Origin: Symsagittifera roscoffensis | Lineage: Eukaryota > Xenacoelomorpha > Acoela > Convolutidae | Reading direction: 5' to 3' | Assembly (NCBI RefSeq): GCF_963678635.1 | Contig: NC_087067.1 | Span: 56,145,964 to 56,209,963 of the forward strand | Length of the DNA stretch: 64,000 nucleotides | Shown: positions 1 through 9,865 of the stretch, in pieces | Position numbering within the stretch: the first letter of the stretch is position 1 | How the letters are laid out: each line of letters starts with the position of its first letter | Notes under the pieces: generated by a model | What the model was told of the DNA's origin: nothing | Seen by the model: only the letters and a program-made list of their open reading frames with translations | Databases searched by the model: none | Made by a program: the position numbers and the translations under genes

Positions 1-820
1 AAAACGCAATTTTTTTGGTCAATTTAAAAAAAAAGTTCTCCAAATGTCGTTTTTAGCCTGTTTTTTCAAAAATTAACTTGCGACGCCGATAATTTTTATC
101 TGAATTGGGTTCTTACTGTTCTTTTGGAGAGCTGGAAAATCAAATTGGTCGGCCTAAAAAAATCTGGACAAAATTTTTATTTTATTTTCTCTGCACACGC
201 CACTGATTGAGCGCCTCGACTTTTTTTATTTTGCTAATGCGTATGTACGGAAATCCGGGTTTATAGACTGTTCACAAGTCATTCCAATTTCAGCTGACGT
301 GAGCTCAATTCTCCTAATGTATTTTAAGAAAACTCGGCCAAAATTGTTTCACAGCAAGAGATAGAAGCTCGGATTAATATATACTAATCAAAAATTTGCG
401 AAACAAAAGTTTAGCTGAACTCTACATCGAAATTCTATACGAAGCTCTAAATTTGCATCTATAGCCTTAAACAACTGATTGATGTATATAACGTCTAGTT
501 ATGATCAGGGGAGGATCTAGGAATTTCTCGATCTACGGAAAATGCATTCCTCATTCAAGTGGAGAAGTGGTTACGTCTCCGCCTCTCAATCGAAAGGTCG
601 GATGTTCGAGGCCCACCATGATCCGTGCTCGTTGCTTGAGAATGAGACAGCATTACCCAGCCCAAAAAATAACCACAAAAAATGCATCTAGTTTTTAAGT
701 AGGGGCACAACAGCGGTTCGCCGTGATGAGCTGTAAAGCTGGTATGTTGGTCCTTTCCATCCTGGACAAATGGTCGTAAAGTTGAGTTTTTCTAATGAAA
801 ACGAGTCTACTTTTTTTCAG
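1..820. other. Intronic/intergenic sequence
   Basis: No coding sequence is recognised apart from the tRNA-like repeat at 548-630. The stretch ends with a polypyrimidine tract and AG at 819-820, which is the acceptor of the first exon. Confidence 0.5.
548..630 (+). repeat. tRNA-derived SINE-like sequence
   Basis: The segment reads like a degenerate tRNA: an A-box-like part around AGAAGTGGTTACG, an anticodon-arm-like part ending CGAAAGGTC, and a B-box-like GTTCGAGGCCC. There is no convincing acceptor stem, so it is more likely a SINE head or tRNA pseudogene than a working tRNA. Confidence 0.4.
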
Positions 821-960
821 GGATGCGTTTGAGTGTGTCGGACAGTTGTCGGGTGTCCAACTTGGCCATCAAGAGTGTCTTAGTGGCCGCAGGGGACAAA
901 CTGATTGTCGCGTCAGGAGATCACAACATCATAGTCAATATACAGACACTCACTGAACTG
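821..960 (+). CDS. Exon of a WD40-like beta-propeller protein
   Basis: A T-rich tract and CAG precede 821, and a GT follows 960. The frame from ATG at 823 is open and reads like beta-propeller blades: short hydrophobic strands separated by Gly/Asp turns (for example AAGDKLIVASGDHNIIV). The exon ends in phase 0, which fits the next candidate exon at 1780. The donor GTCAGA is not a strong consensus. The family is not identified; a RhoGEF- or JIP-type C-terminal propeller would be compatible but is only a guess. Confidence 0.5.
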
Positions 961-1779
961 GTCAGAGCAATTACTTTTTTTCATGTTCGAGACATTAAGT
1001 AAATTTAGGCCATTTGAAACAACAGAAAAAAAACGTTAAAAAAACAGTGAAATAATAAAATCATTTCAAGCATTTTAATTACGGGCAGTATTTTAGATTA
1101 AAACAGTGTAATTGAGATTATTTGTAGCATAAGAAATGGAAAAATGAAGTTAAAATTGTTGACATATAAAGGGGACGTTAAATTGAAACTGGAATGGAGG
1201 GTTGTAGGAACTTCTTGCCGCGTGGGGCTGGGGGAGTTTGCACGCTTAAAACCTTGTCGGCCTTTTTCCATCCAACCATTTCCAGTTTTAGAGCTCTGTT
1301 AGAACTCTAGAATACGTTTCGGCAAAACTTTTGTGCAGTAGTTTTTTTGAATGAAAATAGCAACAAGTCGTTAGTGATATTTTACCATCCTCAACCAGAT
1401 AAACATCCATTTACGGTAACAGCGTTGGTTTTACAGAGTTGAAATTAAATTGAGAACCAAATGTATTTTCAATTAGTTAATTAACCATCTTTCAAGAGAA
1501 ACTGGTCTACGTGAACAACGTTAACATATAAAAAAACTGAAGGAAGAGAGGAGCGGGTTTGTAAAAAAGGCGTGAACAAACACCTGACAACGGATCTGAA
1601 GATTTAATGTTGATTTTCAATGCTGTACTAAATTTATTTAAGTGACATTGATAGAGATAACTTCTGGATATTTTCTGCGTGAAAACCCTTGATTATCATA
1701 CGAGGTAAAACAGTTATTTATGATATGGATTAATGTTGACTAAAATGAGAAGTGTTTGTAATGTAGCGTTGCATCCAAG
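961..1779. other. Intron
   Basis: AT-rich non-coding sequence between two candidate exons of the plus-strand gene. No element or RNA gene is recognised. Confidence 0.4.
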
Positions 1780-1936
1780 TGGTGGACAATAACATGTGTT
1801 CGGAGCATGATCAGACGCAACAATATCCTCGTAGTCGTTTGTCAGCTCAACCCCACTGTGCACTTCTACAACCTCACACCCACCGCAAGTCTCAACCTCA
1901 CCACTGTCCAATTGGACGACGGCTCATTCAGCCTAG
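1780..1936 (+). CDS. Exon of the same WD40-like protein
   Basis: The frame is phase 0 at the start (after AAG at 1777-1779) and phase 1 at the end (CTAG followed by GTAGCT). It encodes a propeller-like strand pattern with NNILVVVCQLNPTVHFYNL. The phase-1 end joins cleanly to the phase-1 exon at 5213. The acceptor lacks a good polypyrimidine tract, so the 5' border is uncertain. Confidence 0.45.
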
Positions 1937-2019
1937 GTAGCTACTTATACTCAACCATTCTCATAGTTCTCACTCCCCTAGTCGAGATCTTGCTCAGAAA
2001 CCGCTCAAGATTTCAGCGG

Positions 2020-2275
2020 TTTGAGCGATTTTTTGGACGATTGCGCTCAAATCGCTCAAACCGTTCAAAACTGCTCAAATCCTTGTAACAACCGCTCAAA
2101 CCGCTCAAATCTTTAGCGTTTTTTTTTGAAATTTCATCTTGAAAGTTTTCTCTCGATGTATTCGTTGCTGGGCACACATCATCAACCCTTTAAACCGCTC
2201 AAAACGCTCATTCTAAAGCAAGAGTTTGAGCACAGTCGTCTAAAAAACAGCTCAAACCGCTCAATTCTTGTTTAA
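2020..2275. repeat. Degenerate CTCAAA/CGCTCAAA simple repeat
   Basis: The hexamer-like unit CGCTCAAA recurs many times, interrupted by diverged stretches. It is simple-repeat expansion in an intron. Confidence 0.7.
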
Positions 2276-3485
2276 TTTTGGGCTGGAAACCTCGACTCGG
2301 GTCCACTATACCACTAATTGAAGCCGCTCTAAGTATTGTATTGAAACAGCAAAATTAATTAAGGTTGTCGATTGTGATGCAAGTACAGCTTACAGCACAC
2401 AGTTCTGAACACAGTTACAATGCTGGCCAAAATTTGGAAAAATCAGGAAAATCTGTAAAATGAATCAGTAAATATATCAGCGGAACCATTGAAACAATTG
2501 CTTATGCACTTGATTTTCAGGCAATTTCAAAGCTGAAGCTTTGTCGTAAAAGTTGGATACTTTTTGCTCCGACTTTTCTAGAAATGTGAAATATTTATAC
2601 TTGGGCTGGCTTTTTTACTTAATATTTTGTCTCCGGTTAGTTTTTAATCTGGGCGTTTGAAGGTTGCGTTTGAAGTTTTTAATCTGGATGTTTAATTCGT
2701 CCATGCATTGTAAGAATTTATGCGCGTTGTAAAATTTTAGTTGAGGTGTTGAAAGCGTAACGCGAGTTTTTTTTGCGTGACAAATTATTTTGGACTGCAA
2801 ACTTGTTGCAAACTGAATTGGAGCTTATAGGTTGACAACTCCGAATGTCACACTTGACTTTTGTTATTATTCAATAATTACAGTTCATCAATATTTTGTA
2901 TCGACCAAAAACTTTTCGACACCGATTGATTGGCAATCGGAACATTCAAATTTTTGACGTGATATACAAGCAGTCTTGTTCAAAACCAAACAGTTTTCCA
3001 GTTTAAATATTCCTAACGTTCCAATTTCATTGAACTTTAGTTTTGAGCAATTTTTCATGCTTATATTAAAACTAGAAGATATTAAAACTTTCAAAAGTAA
3101 AACTTTGATTGACAGGTCACATTGATGACAGGAAACATTATCTTGCTTTTTTTAAATTTTTTTTTCAAGTTTTCACCATTTTTTAAAACATTCTATTTTG
3201 AATTAGTGAGGAGAAGGCTTTACGAGTGGTTTGATGAGGAAACATAAATTGTTTGAAAATAAGTTCAGAATGATGAACATATAAAAACTAAACTATTTGA
3301 AGTCTTTGAAGTTGTGGTAACTTTTCAAAATTTGTGTAAAATAATATTTAATTTTTTGCTTATTATTGGTCTGCGACAAAAAAAAATAATTTCTGCACAA
3401 ACGCTAATATGAAACCAAACAAAACTATGCCTTTGTCCAGGCAAATCCCAGAATGTTACCACAGCCTTCAATTTGACTTTGACTT
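2276..3485. other. Intronic AT-rich sequence
   Basis: Nothing recognisable. The short open frames here have no coding character. Confidence 0.4.
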
Positions 3486-4346
3486 CAAACAAAATAGAGC
3501 TCAAATCACTTACAAAACAATGCGAGTAGATGGATGGTCAATTGTTCAACAACCTCGTAGAAACGTACACGTCAAAAATCAGATTATTGCCGCTCTTATA
3601 TTATATAAAAAATCAGATTTTTTTTTTTCATTGTTTGCGAGTAACAGCTACGATTGCAGTATGTACAACCATGTAACGTCATGTCGCGATAACTTAGTTA
3701 CAACTCGACAAATATAAAGAAAAAACGTTCCTTCTCCACAAATTAAAACGAAACAAAACCCAAAACGTTTGACGATTGAATAACGGTTTTACAGGAATTT
3801 TCTGGCATAATTGTCAATGCCTCAAGGTAATATTTTTTTGTGGTAATAACTTTTACTATAAACACTTCTGAGAATAAAAAACCTGAATTTAGGTTTTTTC
3901 ACGTCTTGATTAAATCAAACAAAATAGAGCTCAAAACACTTACAAAACAATGCGAGTAGATGGATGCTCAATTGTTCAACAACCTCATAGAAACGTACAC
4001 GTCAAAAATCAGATTATTGCCGCTCTTATAATATATAAAAAATCAGATTATATTTTTTCATTGTTTGCGAGTAACAACTACGATTGCAGTATGTACAACC
4101 ATGTAACGTCATGTCGCGATAACTTAGTTAAAACTCGACAAATATCAAGAAAAAACGTTCCTTCTTCAAAAATTAAAACAAAACAAAACCAAATCATTTG
4201 ACGATTGAGTAAACGTCTTAAAGGAATTTTCTTGCATATTTGTCAATTGCCTCAAAGTAACATTTTTTGTGGTATTAAACTTTACTATAAAAACTTCTGA
4301 GGAGAAAAAAAACAAAAAAACCTGAATTTAACGTTTTTCTAAGTCT
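3486..4346. repeat. Tandem duplication of a 430-bp unit
   Basis: About 3486-3913 is repeated at about 3918-4346 with scattered substitutions and small indels. Both begin near AACAAAATAGAGCTCAAA and carry the same landmarks in order. Neither copy has a convincing ORF. Confidence 0.8.
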
Positions 4347-4805
4347 TGGTACAGTATTTAATTTCTTTTTTTGTGACTTCGTCTAGTACAGGCATGTAAT
4401 CACATAAACAAACCGTTAAAATAATAGTAAAATGAAAACTTTTCTCCTCGGTTTATATTTTGGACTGTTTTGTTCCTAAAGGCTCCCTGTCCAAATTAAA
4501 ATTGGAAAAAGCAATCAAAACATTTTAGACAAAAAACTCACTTAAGAACTCATCTAAAAGCTATTTCATTAGCCTTGATTAACTGGACACAAAACCTCAA
4601 AAAAAGGATCCAAAATGCTTCGCCATTATCAAAAGTATAGGCAATGGCAGATTTAGGGGATTCACAGGAACTGTTTTTAAAGATTGTTTTTGTAACAAAG
4701 ATGATCGCGATGTTCTTTTTTTGAGGAAAAACTCGCCAAGGAATGCATCCAAACAGAAATTTCTCTAAGTGTCTTACAATTCTACCAACTGTTTTAATGG
4801 TAGAT

Positions 4806-4877
4806 GGGGAGAGTTTATATTCCTCAAGGATTCGAATTCCTGGGGAGAGTTTATATTCCTCAAGGATTCGAATTCCT
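4806..4877. repeat. 36-bp perfect tandem duplication
   Basis: The unit starting GGGGAGAGTTTATATTCC occurs twice head to tail without a mismatch, indicating a recent duplication in intronic sequence. Confidence 0.85.
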
Positions 4878-5212
4878 GACTACCCAAAGGGTCCCTTTTG
4901 GTACTCTTTGTTGTCATCCGTTTTAGGTCGAGTATCGCTAAATTGTTGGTGCCAGTATATTCGATTTTTGTGGTGGGGATATATCGAAATTTCTTTTTAT
5001 TGATAACTCTGCCGTCAAGCAAATTCTAGATCCGCGCCTGGGTGTACGGAAGTTAAAAAGGTAAATATAAGACGGTAAAATAATCGATTCTAGACAATTT
5101 GATGACGCCCGAGAGATTTTTTTTTATTTTGCCTCGCAAAAAACATGAAATATTAGGACAAAGGTTTTTAGCGGCACTTATTTTTGTTGCAACTGGTTTT
5201 TGTAATTTGCAG

Positions 5213-5347
5213 AAGAAGACGAGAATATCTGCGTGACTCATTGTGTCACTACTCATGGGGGAGGCACACACAATAGACAACAACAGCAGCAGCAACAACA
5301 ACAAAACACTAGCCACGCCCCTGCCAGTTCTACTAATTCAAACTCAG
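5213..5347 (+). CDS. Exon of WD40-like gene with polyglutamine tract
   Basis: The acceptor TTTGCAG ends at 5212, and the donor GTAAAT begins at 5348. The exon is 135 nt and phase 1 at both ends. It encodes EEDENICVTHCV, followed by a low-complexity stretch with a run of glutamines (CAG/CAA mix) and a Ser/Asn-rich end. Phase agrees with the exon before it (ends 1936) and the duplicated exon after it. Confidence 0.55.
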
Positions 5348-5407
5348 GTAAATTAAAAGTTATAAATGTCATAAATTCAATTGCATTTTGTCTTTTTTTT
5401 TACTTAG

Positions 5408-5491
5408 CTTTCCTCAAATGTCAAAGGTCGAATTGTAACATGGAAGGGCTGGTCATAAAATCTAGTCAGCCTGAAGGCTTCTATAATAAAT
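5408..5491 (+). CDS. Duplicated 84-nt exon, copy A
   Basis: A T-rich tract and TTAG precede it, and a perfect GTAAGT donor follows. The length is 84 nt, phase 1 in and out, so it can be included or skipped without changing the frame. It encodes 28 residues beginning AFLKCQRSNCNMEG. A near-identical copy lies 136 bp downstream. Confidence 0.5.
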
Positions 5492-5543
5492 GTAAGTTAT
5501 AAATGTCATAAATTCAATTGCTTTTTGTCTTTTTTTTACTTAG

Positions 5544-5627
5544 CTTTCCTCAAATGTCAAAGGTCGAATTGTAACATGGAAGGGCTGGTTATAAAATCTA
5601 GTCAGCCTGAAGGCTTCTATAATAAAT
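5544..5627 (+). CDS. Duplicated 84-nt exon, copy B
   Basis: This is the second member of the tandem exon pair. It encodes the same 28 residues as copy A; the only visible change in the exon is synonymous (GTC to GTT). The acceptor is the same T-tract and TTAG, while the donor is the weaker GTATGA. Mutually exclusive or double inclusion is possible. Confidence 0.45.
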
Positions 5628-5925
5628 GTATGACACGATGGCAGGAACAGGCCCAGTGTTACATATAATACTATATTTAGAGCATGTATTGCTGAAACAA
5701 CACAAACCAAAAGCTTTTCAAACTATTTGTTAAGGAGAAACAACTGTTGTGACTTTTTCAAGCAATATCATTTCTTACTCATTATTGACTTTTTAGACGA
5801 AAAGCAACTCTTACCAAAAAGGAAAAAAAATACGTTTTGAATATTTTTTAACTTGTTTTTTGCGCAGGTAGGCGCTTGTAGAAGCGTGAAGAAATAATTG
5901 ATTGCAGCTAGATCAACATATAAAT

Positions 5926-6333
5926 TGAGTTAGGACTGGAGTGTAACTCATAGAGTAATTTCGGATAGGGTACACCGTCTGCTCGTCACGCTATCTTATT
6001 TTCGGCCGGATAGATTCGTGCAACTTCTTAGTCTAATACCGATCCTAATCTTACTCTTATACTATCTAGTCTCAGGTTGTTTAACTAGTCTCTGCTAGGC
6101 TCAATAGATCTAGGGTATACTGGTTTATTGCGGCTGCTGAAGTGCTCGGGAGAGTCCAACTAATTTCTAAGTTAAATTCAAATCTCTCTGGTGCTGAAAT
6201 TACAAGTAACTTCAGCACTTACAAATAAGTGGGTTGTTAGTTAGATGGATCATGATTGGTTAATATTAAATACTTTACATTGGTAAAACATTTAATTTAT
6301 CCAATCATAAAATATAGTTTAGATCAGGTTCCA
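5926..6333 (-). repeat. 3' LTR of the endogenous retrovirus
   Basis: It begins TGGAACCTGATC and ends CCTAACTCA in element orientation. It contains AATAAA (complement at 6124-6129), inverted CCAAT boxes (ATGATTGG and CCAATCAT) and a 28-nt hairpin. Confidence 0.95.
6191..6218 (-). promoter_or_regulatory. LTR hairpin
   Basis: GTGCTGAAATTA and TAACTTCAGCAC form a 12-bp stem with a 4-nt loop and one mismatch, which is a G-U pair in the transcript orientation. The same structure is at 24632-24659 and, as a perfect 13-bp stem, at 61894-61921. Confidence 0.6.
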
Positions 6334-6343
6334 CCCATCCGGG
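6334..6343 (-). other. Short polypurine-type tract before 3' LTR
   Basis: Element-sense CCCGGATGGG abuts the LTR start; GGATGGG is the candidate plus-strand primer. The copy at 61769-61778 is identical. Confidence 0.5.
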
Positions 6344-7820
6344 TTTTACAGAGTTTTTTAGAACAGTTCTTTTGTAGTTCAAGGATGGATGATGGACGTT
6401 GGTATTTGGCGAACATCATTTTTCTTTTGTTTCCTTTTTGTTAAGGAAGTTCCAGGGATCTGGAATTGAGGACACAAGACGTTGTGTTCTTCTTGTGACA
6501 ACGACTGAGTCTCTGCAACAGCATCAATTCTGGTTTCAGAATGGTTGGCTATGTCAGGTTTTTCTGTTCTTCGGAGAGAACTTCTTTTGTGTTTGATCTA
6601 GCTCGGGAATGGCGTGGAGATTGTGCGTGGAGGGGATGCCTGGTTACTCGGATCTGTACGTATACTTGAACATCGAGGTGGTCATTGGTCTAGTTCAATG
6701 AAGTCCTTTTCTGCGAGGTCAAGTCGTACTCTAAATCCTTTGAGTTGTGATTGTGAGCGGCATATCGATTATAGTTGGTCATTCTCTCTCGAGTGTAGTG
6801 AGGTCGTCTTGTCTTTTGATGTTCGTCCTTGGTGTTGTATTCTGATCTATATATTGCATCATGTGATTTTACATTTTATAAAACTTTTATTAATTTAATA
6901 TTTTTTAATTATGATTTTAGTTAGTTGTTTTCACAAAAGCTTTTTGTTTTAGTTCGGTTATTTTGAAGAGTTACTCACCCTTGAGTAGCTCTTATTAAAA
7001 ATAGGAGTGTGCTATAGAGCATGCTCAGGACGTCCTTTCCTGGTGGGTTAGGCCAGGTGTGGGAGTATGATTTCATGCGGTTTTTATGAGGGGTCCTGTT
7101 ATGTGACAACATTTTATGTTGGGTTTGTTGTGGTTTTACTTATGTTTTGTTGGTTATGTACTTTTTCCAAAAAGCAAATTGTTTGTGGTATGGGTTTGTC
7201 TTTTGACTTTTTTGTGTTTTATTATTTCTTTCTAAGACTTTGTAATAGTCTTCAAAAGAATAAATTATCCAGTTTTAAACTGGGTTAATCCGGTTTGGGT
7301 ACCGTTGGTTTCCTTTTCTTAGTCATGCTGTTATTTTATGATTTGTGGTATTTAGTAAGCTGCGTTGGTTAGTTTTGTTTAGTATATGATTCCTTTCCAA
7401 CCGGGTTAAAGGAAAGTTTGAAACTTGTTATTATTTGTTAGAGTTGTTGAGTGTGAAAACTTGAAACTGAAATTCATTATTTTAAACAATTCTTTGTGGG
7501 CGAGCTGTGCGAGTGTGGATAGAATTTCTGTGCGAATGAATGAAAATATCAAAAGGTTAGTACTGCAATTGCATTTTATTAATTTACTGCATAGAATTTG
7601 GAAATTTACTGCTAGTAATGGGGGAATTTTAAGATACAAATTTTCATCATATGTAGATTTACTGCTTTTAGGGGAAAATTTTATAAATTAATTTACTGCA
7701 TTGGTATTATATTTATTTAATTGTTGGTGCAAAAGTTAAATAGGGTTTTAAATAGTTTTGAAGAAGTTTGCTATTTTTTATTTTTCTTTTGTGAATTTTT
7801 CAGATGATTGAAGATGAAGG
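6344..7820 (-). other. 3' untranslated region of the retrovirus
   Basis: About 1.5 kb without a credible ORF, retained collinearly in copy 2 (60284-61768). It carries conserved hairpins at 6967-6992, around 7270-7284 (a CCAGTTT/AAACTGG palindrome) and around 7390-7413 (CTTTCC...GGAAAG). Confidence 0.7.
6967..6992 (-). promoter_or_regulatory. Conserved 3'-UTR hairpin
   Basis: AGAGTTACTCA and TGAGTAGCTCT pair over 11 positions with a 4-nt loop and one non-Watson-Crick position. Copy 2 forms the same hairpin at 61145-61170. Confidence 0.5.
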
Positions 7821-7907
7821 CTAAAAATCTAAAGAAAACATGAATAAGGAATGGTGAGTTTTTCAATATTTTAATTAGTTAGTAATATTCATTTAATTCA
7901 TACTTAC
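7821..7907 (-). other. Candidate 87-nt intron just after the last stop codon
   Basis: In element sense, the stop TAA of the 597-aa ORF is followed by CAG and a perfect GTAAGT donor (7907 downwards). A TACTAAC branch site lies at 7878-7884, and a T-rich tract with TTTTTAG ends at 7821. Copy 2 has the same layout at 60199-60283 (85 nt), with its own TACTAAC. This is inferred from consensus signals only. Confidence 0.6.
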
Positions 7908-7910
7908 CTG

Positions 7911-9704
7911 TTAGTCGTCGGGGAAAAAACCGTGGGGGAAGATATCGTGAATTAGTTCTGAAGTTGTTAGTAGTTTAGCTAAGATGCGGATGATATTTTT
8001 AGTTTGAAGTAGTGGCCAAAGCAATTGAAGTGCCTTAATAGTGGTTAGTTCTTCAGTGCCTACTGCAAACTCATAAGGTGTGTTTTGGATTAAGTTATAT
8101 AACTTGTGGTTAAATTTAGTGTTGTGGATGAATTCTAAAATGGGGATTTCTATAGGCTGTACAAACTCGTGCGGGATAAGGAAGGGTCGGGATTCTTCTG
8201 CGTTGAAGGTCTTGGTGATGGGGCAGAAAATATACATTTGGGTTATGGGGTCATAATTACGAAGAATACCATGAAGGTTAGTATTTTTAATACAATATGT
8301 GAAATTTAGGAAATACGGTGAAGTGTATTTTGAATTGATGAATTGAAAGCGATGGTGTGGTTGTCTAGAGGGTGTGTGGAGGTCAAAGTGATTTTGGATG
8401 AAACGATAGTAACTGTATGTATGTGTTTGTTTAGTTCGCAACATAATATCGTGTGAGCAGTGTAAATCTCTTTCGTGTGGTGCAAGGAAATGAAAGGTTA
8501 GTGAAAAGATTTGGAAGCGTTCTTTAAAACTTTCGTACGCTTGTGTGCTTGTTAGTGCTTCTGAAATAATGTGATCAAACTTTCGGTCGAAGATGTTTAG
8601 TGTAAATACATATGGTGTCTTGATGAAAAATTTCTCGGTGATTTGTGGGTTAGCGAAGCGATCGTCGTCTAAGAATTGATCTTGGTTAGCTCTGATGATG
8701 TTGTGATCATAGTATTCTAGTGTGTATTCGTTAGCTCTAGGTGCAGTGTGTATTTTTAGTGATTTTTTATATTCAACGTAAGTAAATTGTCTAGCGGTGA
8801 GTGGTGTAGTTAGTCGATATAGCATGTCTTTGTTTCGGTCTATATCAATGGATGTGTTAGTTAAAGGTAAGCAAAGAGGGTTAGTGAAATGATAGTATGA
8901 GGTCCAAGAGAGAGTGGGCATTAAAACGTATTCGTCTACAAAGTTGCGTGTTTCGTTAGCGTCATGAGGGGTGTTTAAGGTGTATTGTGGAAATGAGGGT
9001 AAAGTGATGGCTAAAAATTCTCTAGTGTTAGTATGTTGGGGGTGGTTGATGTATTCTCGGGCTGTTCCTGGTTTTGCTGGGAAAGGATGGTTGGGGAACT
9101 TTCTTTTAAAAGTGCGATAAGCTCTATTAGTGTTGAGTGAGGATTCAGTTGATGTGGATGATGGTGCTAATGATTCGGTATAATTTGAAGAGGGTGTAGG
9201 GGGATTGGATGAATTTGTAGTGGAGGAGATTTGGTTTATGGTCGGGGTGTTAAGGTGGTAGGGTTGTTGTTGGAGGGTAATAAAATTGTCTAGCTCTGGG
9301 GAGATTCGGGGGGTGTCTGGAGATGATTGGTCAGAATGGTATGAGGAGTAGGTTGGGGTAACTTGGGAAGCATAAGAGGGTGTAGGAGTGATTGGGTCAG
9401 GGTTATTGGTCAATATGGGTTGAAAAGGAGGTTGAGAAAAATTAGAAGGGTTATGAAAATTATTGGATGGAGATGGTTCTGAGTCGGCAAATTCGTCGGG
9501 GGTTTCAATATTCGGGTTATTTAGCTGTGAAATGGAGTATAAAACTGAAATTTGTGAGTTAGTGTCGGAATTCATGCCTGATGTTACATTGCTAGATGGA
9601 AAATCGGGTGGCGGAAAAGCAAAAAGTGGTATTATTGGGATTGAAGAGGTAAGGTTGGTTGGATGGGAATTTGATCGATGGAGTGATCCAAGTTGGCGGC
9701 TCAT
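7911..9704 (-). CDS. 597-aa accessory ORF of unknown function
   Basis: Not recognised. The first ~200 residues are rich in Ser, Thr, Pro and Asn and look disordered. The remaining ~390 are a compact, aromatic- and His-rich domain starting near RTFKRKFPNHPFPAKPG. No signal peptide, membrane span, zinc knuckle or nucleotide-binding motif is visible. The ATG overlaps the stop of the upstream 34-aa ORF as ATGA. It is the last ORF before the 3' LTR, where complex retroviruses place accessory genes. A decayed copy with the same domain order is at 58388-60195, so the gene belongs to the family. Structural, regulatory or host-antagonist roles are all possible. Confidence 0.75.
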   Translation of the reverse strand: MSRQLGSLHRSNSHPTNLTSSIPIIPLFAFPPPDFPSSNVTSGMNSDTNSQISVLYSISQLNNPNIETPDEFADSEPSPSNNFHNPSNFSQPPFQPILTNNPDPITPTPSYASQVTPTYSSYHSDQSSPDTPRISPELDNFITLQQQPYHLNTPTINQISSTTNSSNPPTPSSNYTESLAPSSTSTESSLNTNRAYRTFKRKFPNHPFPAKPGTAREYINHPQHTNTREFLAITLPSFPQYTLNTPHDANETRNFVDEYVLMPTLSWTSYYHFTNPLCLPLTNTSIDIDRNKDMLYRLTTPLTARQFTYVEYKKSLKIHTAPRANEYTLEYYDHNIIRANQDQFLDDDRFANPQITEKFFIKTPYVFTLNIFDRKFDHIISEALTSTQAYESFKERFQIFSLTFHFLAPHERDLHCSHDIMLRTKQTHTYSYYRFIQNHFDLHTPSRQPHHRFQFINSKYTSPYFLNFTYCIKNTNLHGILRNYDPITQMYIFCPITKTFNAEESRPFLIPHEFVQPIEIPILEFIHNTKFNHKLYNLIQNTPYEFAVGTEELTTIKALQLLWPLLQTKNIIRILAKLLTTSELIHDIFPHGFFPDD

Positions 9705-9805
9705 CGTGGGCTAAAAAAATTATTATTTTGAGATTGAAAAGCGGTGGTATGGGGCTGTTCAATAATTTGTTCATAAGTATTATCATCTTGTGATGGATGT
9801 GTCAT
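9701..9805 (-). CDS. 34-aa ORF coupled to the 597-aa ORF
   Basis: ATG at 9805 runs 34 codons and ends in TGA, sharing ATGA with the start of the 597-aa ORF. It lies 60 nt after the env stop. Copy 2 has an ORF of exactly the same length at 58287-58391 with mostly conserved residues (both end NNxFFSPR) and the same ATGA overlap, although neighbouring genes there are broken. It could be a peptide or only a device that delivers terminating ribosomes to the next ATG. Confidence 0.55.
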   Translation of the reverse strand: MTHPSQDDNTYEQIIEQPHTTAFQSQNNNFFSPR

Positions 9806-9865
9806 TATATGTTGGACGGGACTTTGTGATGTGGTGAGTCGAAAATTTGGATTATGTGTGATTGC

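Noticed and set aside
548..630. Functional tRNA gene
   Set aside because: Acceptor stem missing and T-arm imperfect; better described as a SINE or tRNA relic.
5279..5306. CAG/CAA run as a pathogenic-type expansion
   Set aside because: Short, interrupted by CAA, and simply encodes a polyglutamine stretch in the candidate exon.
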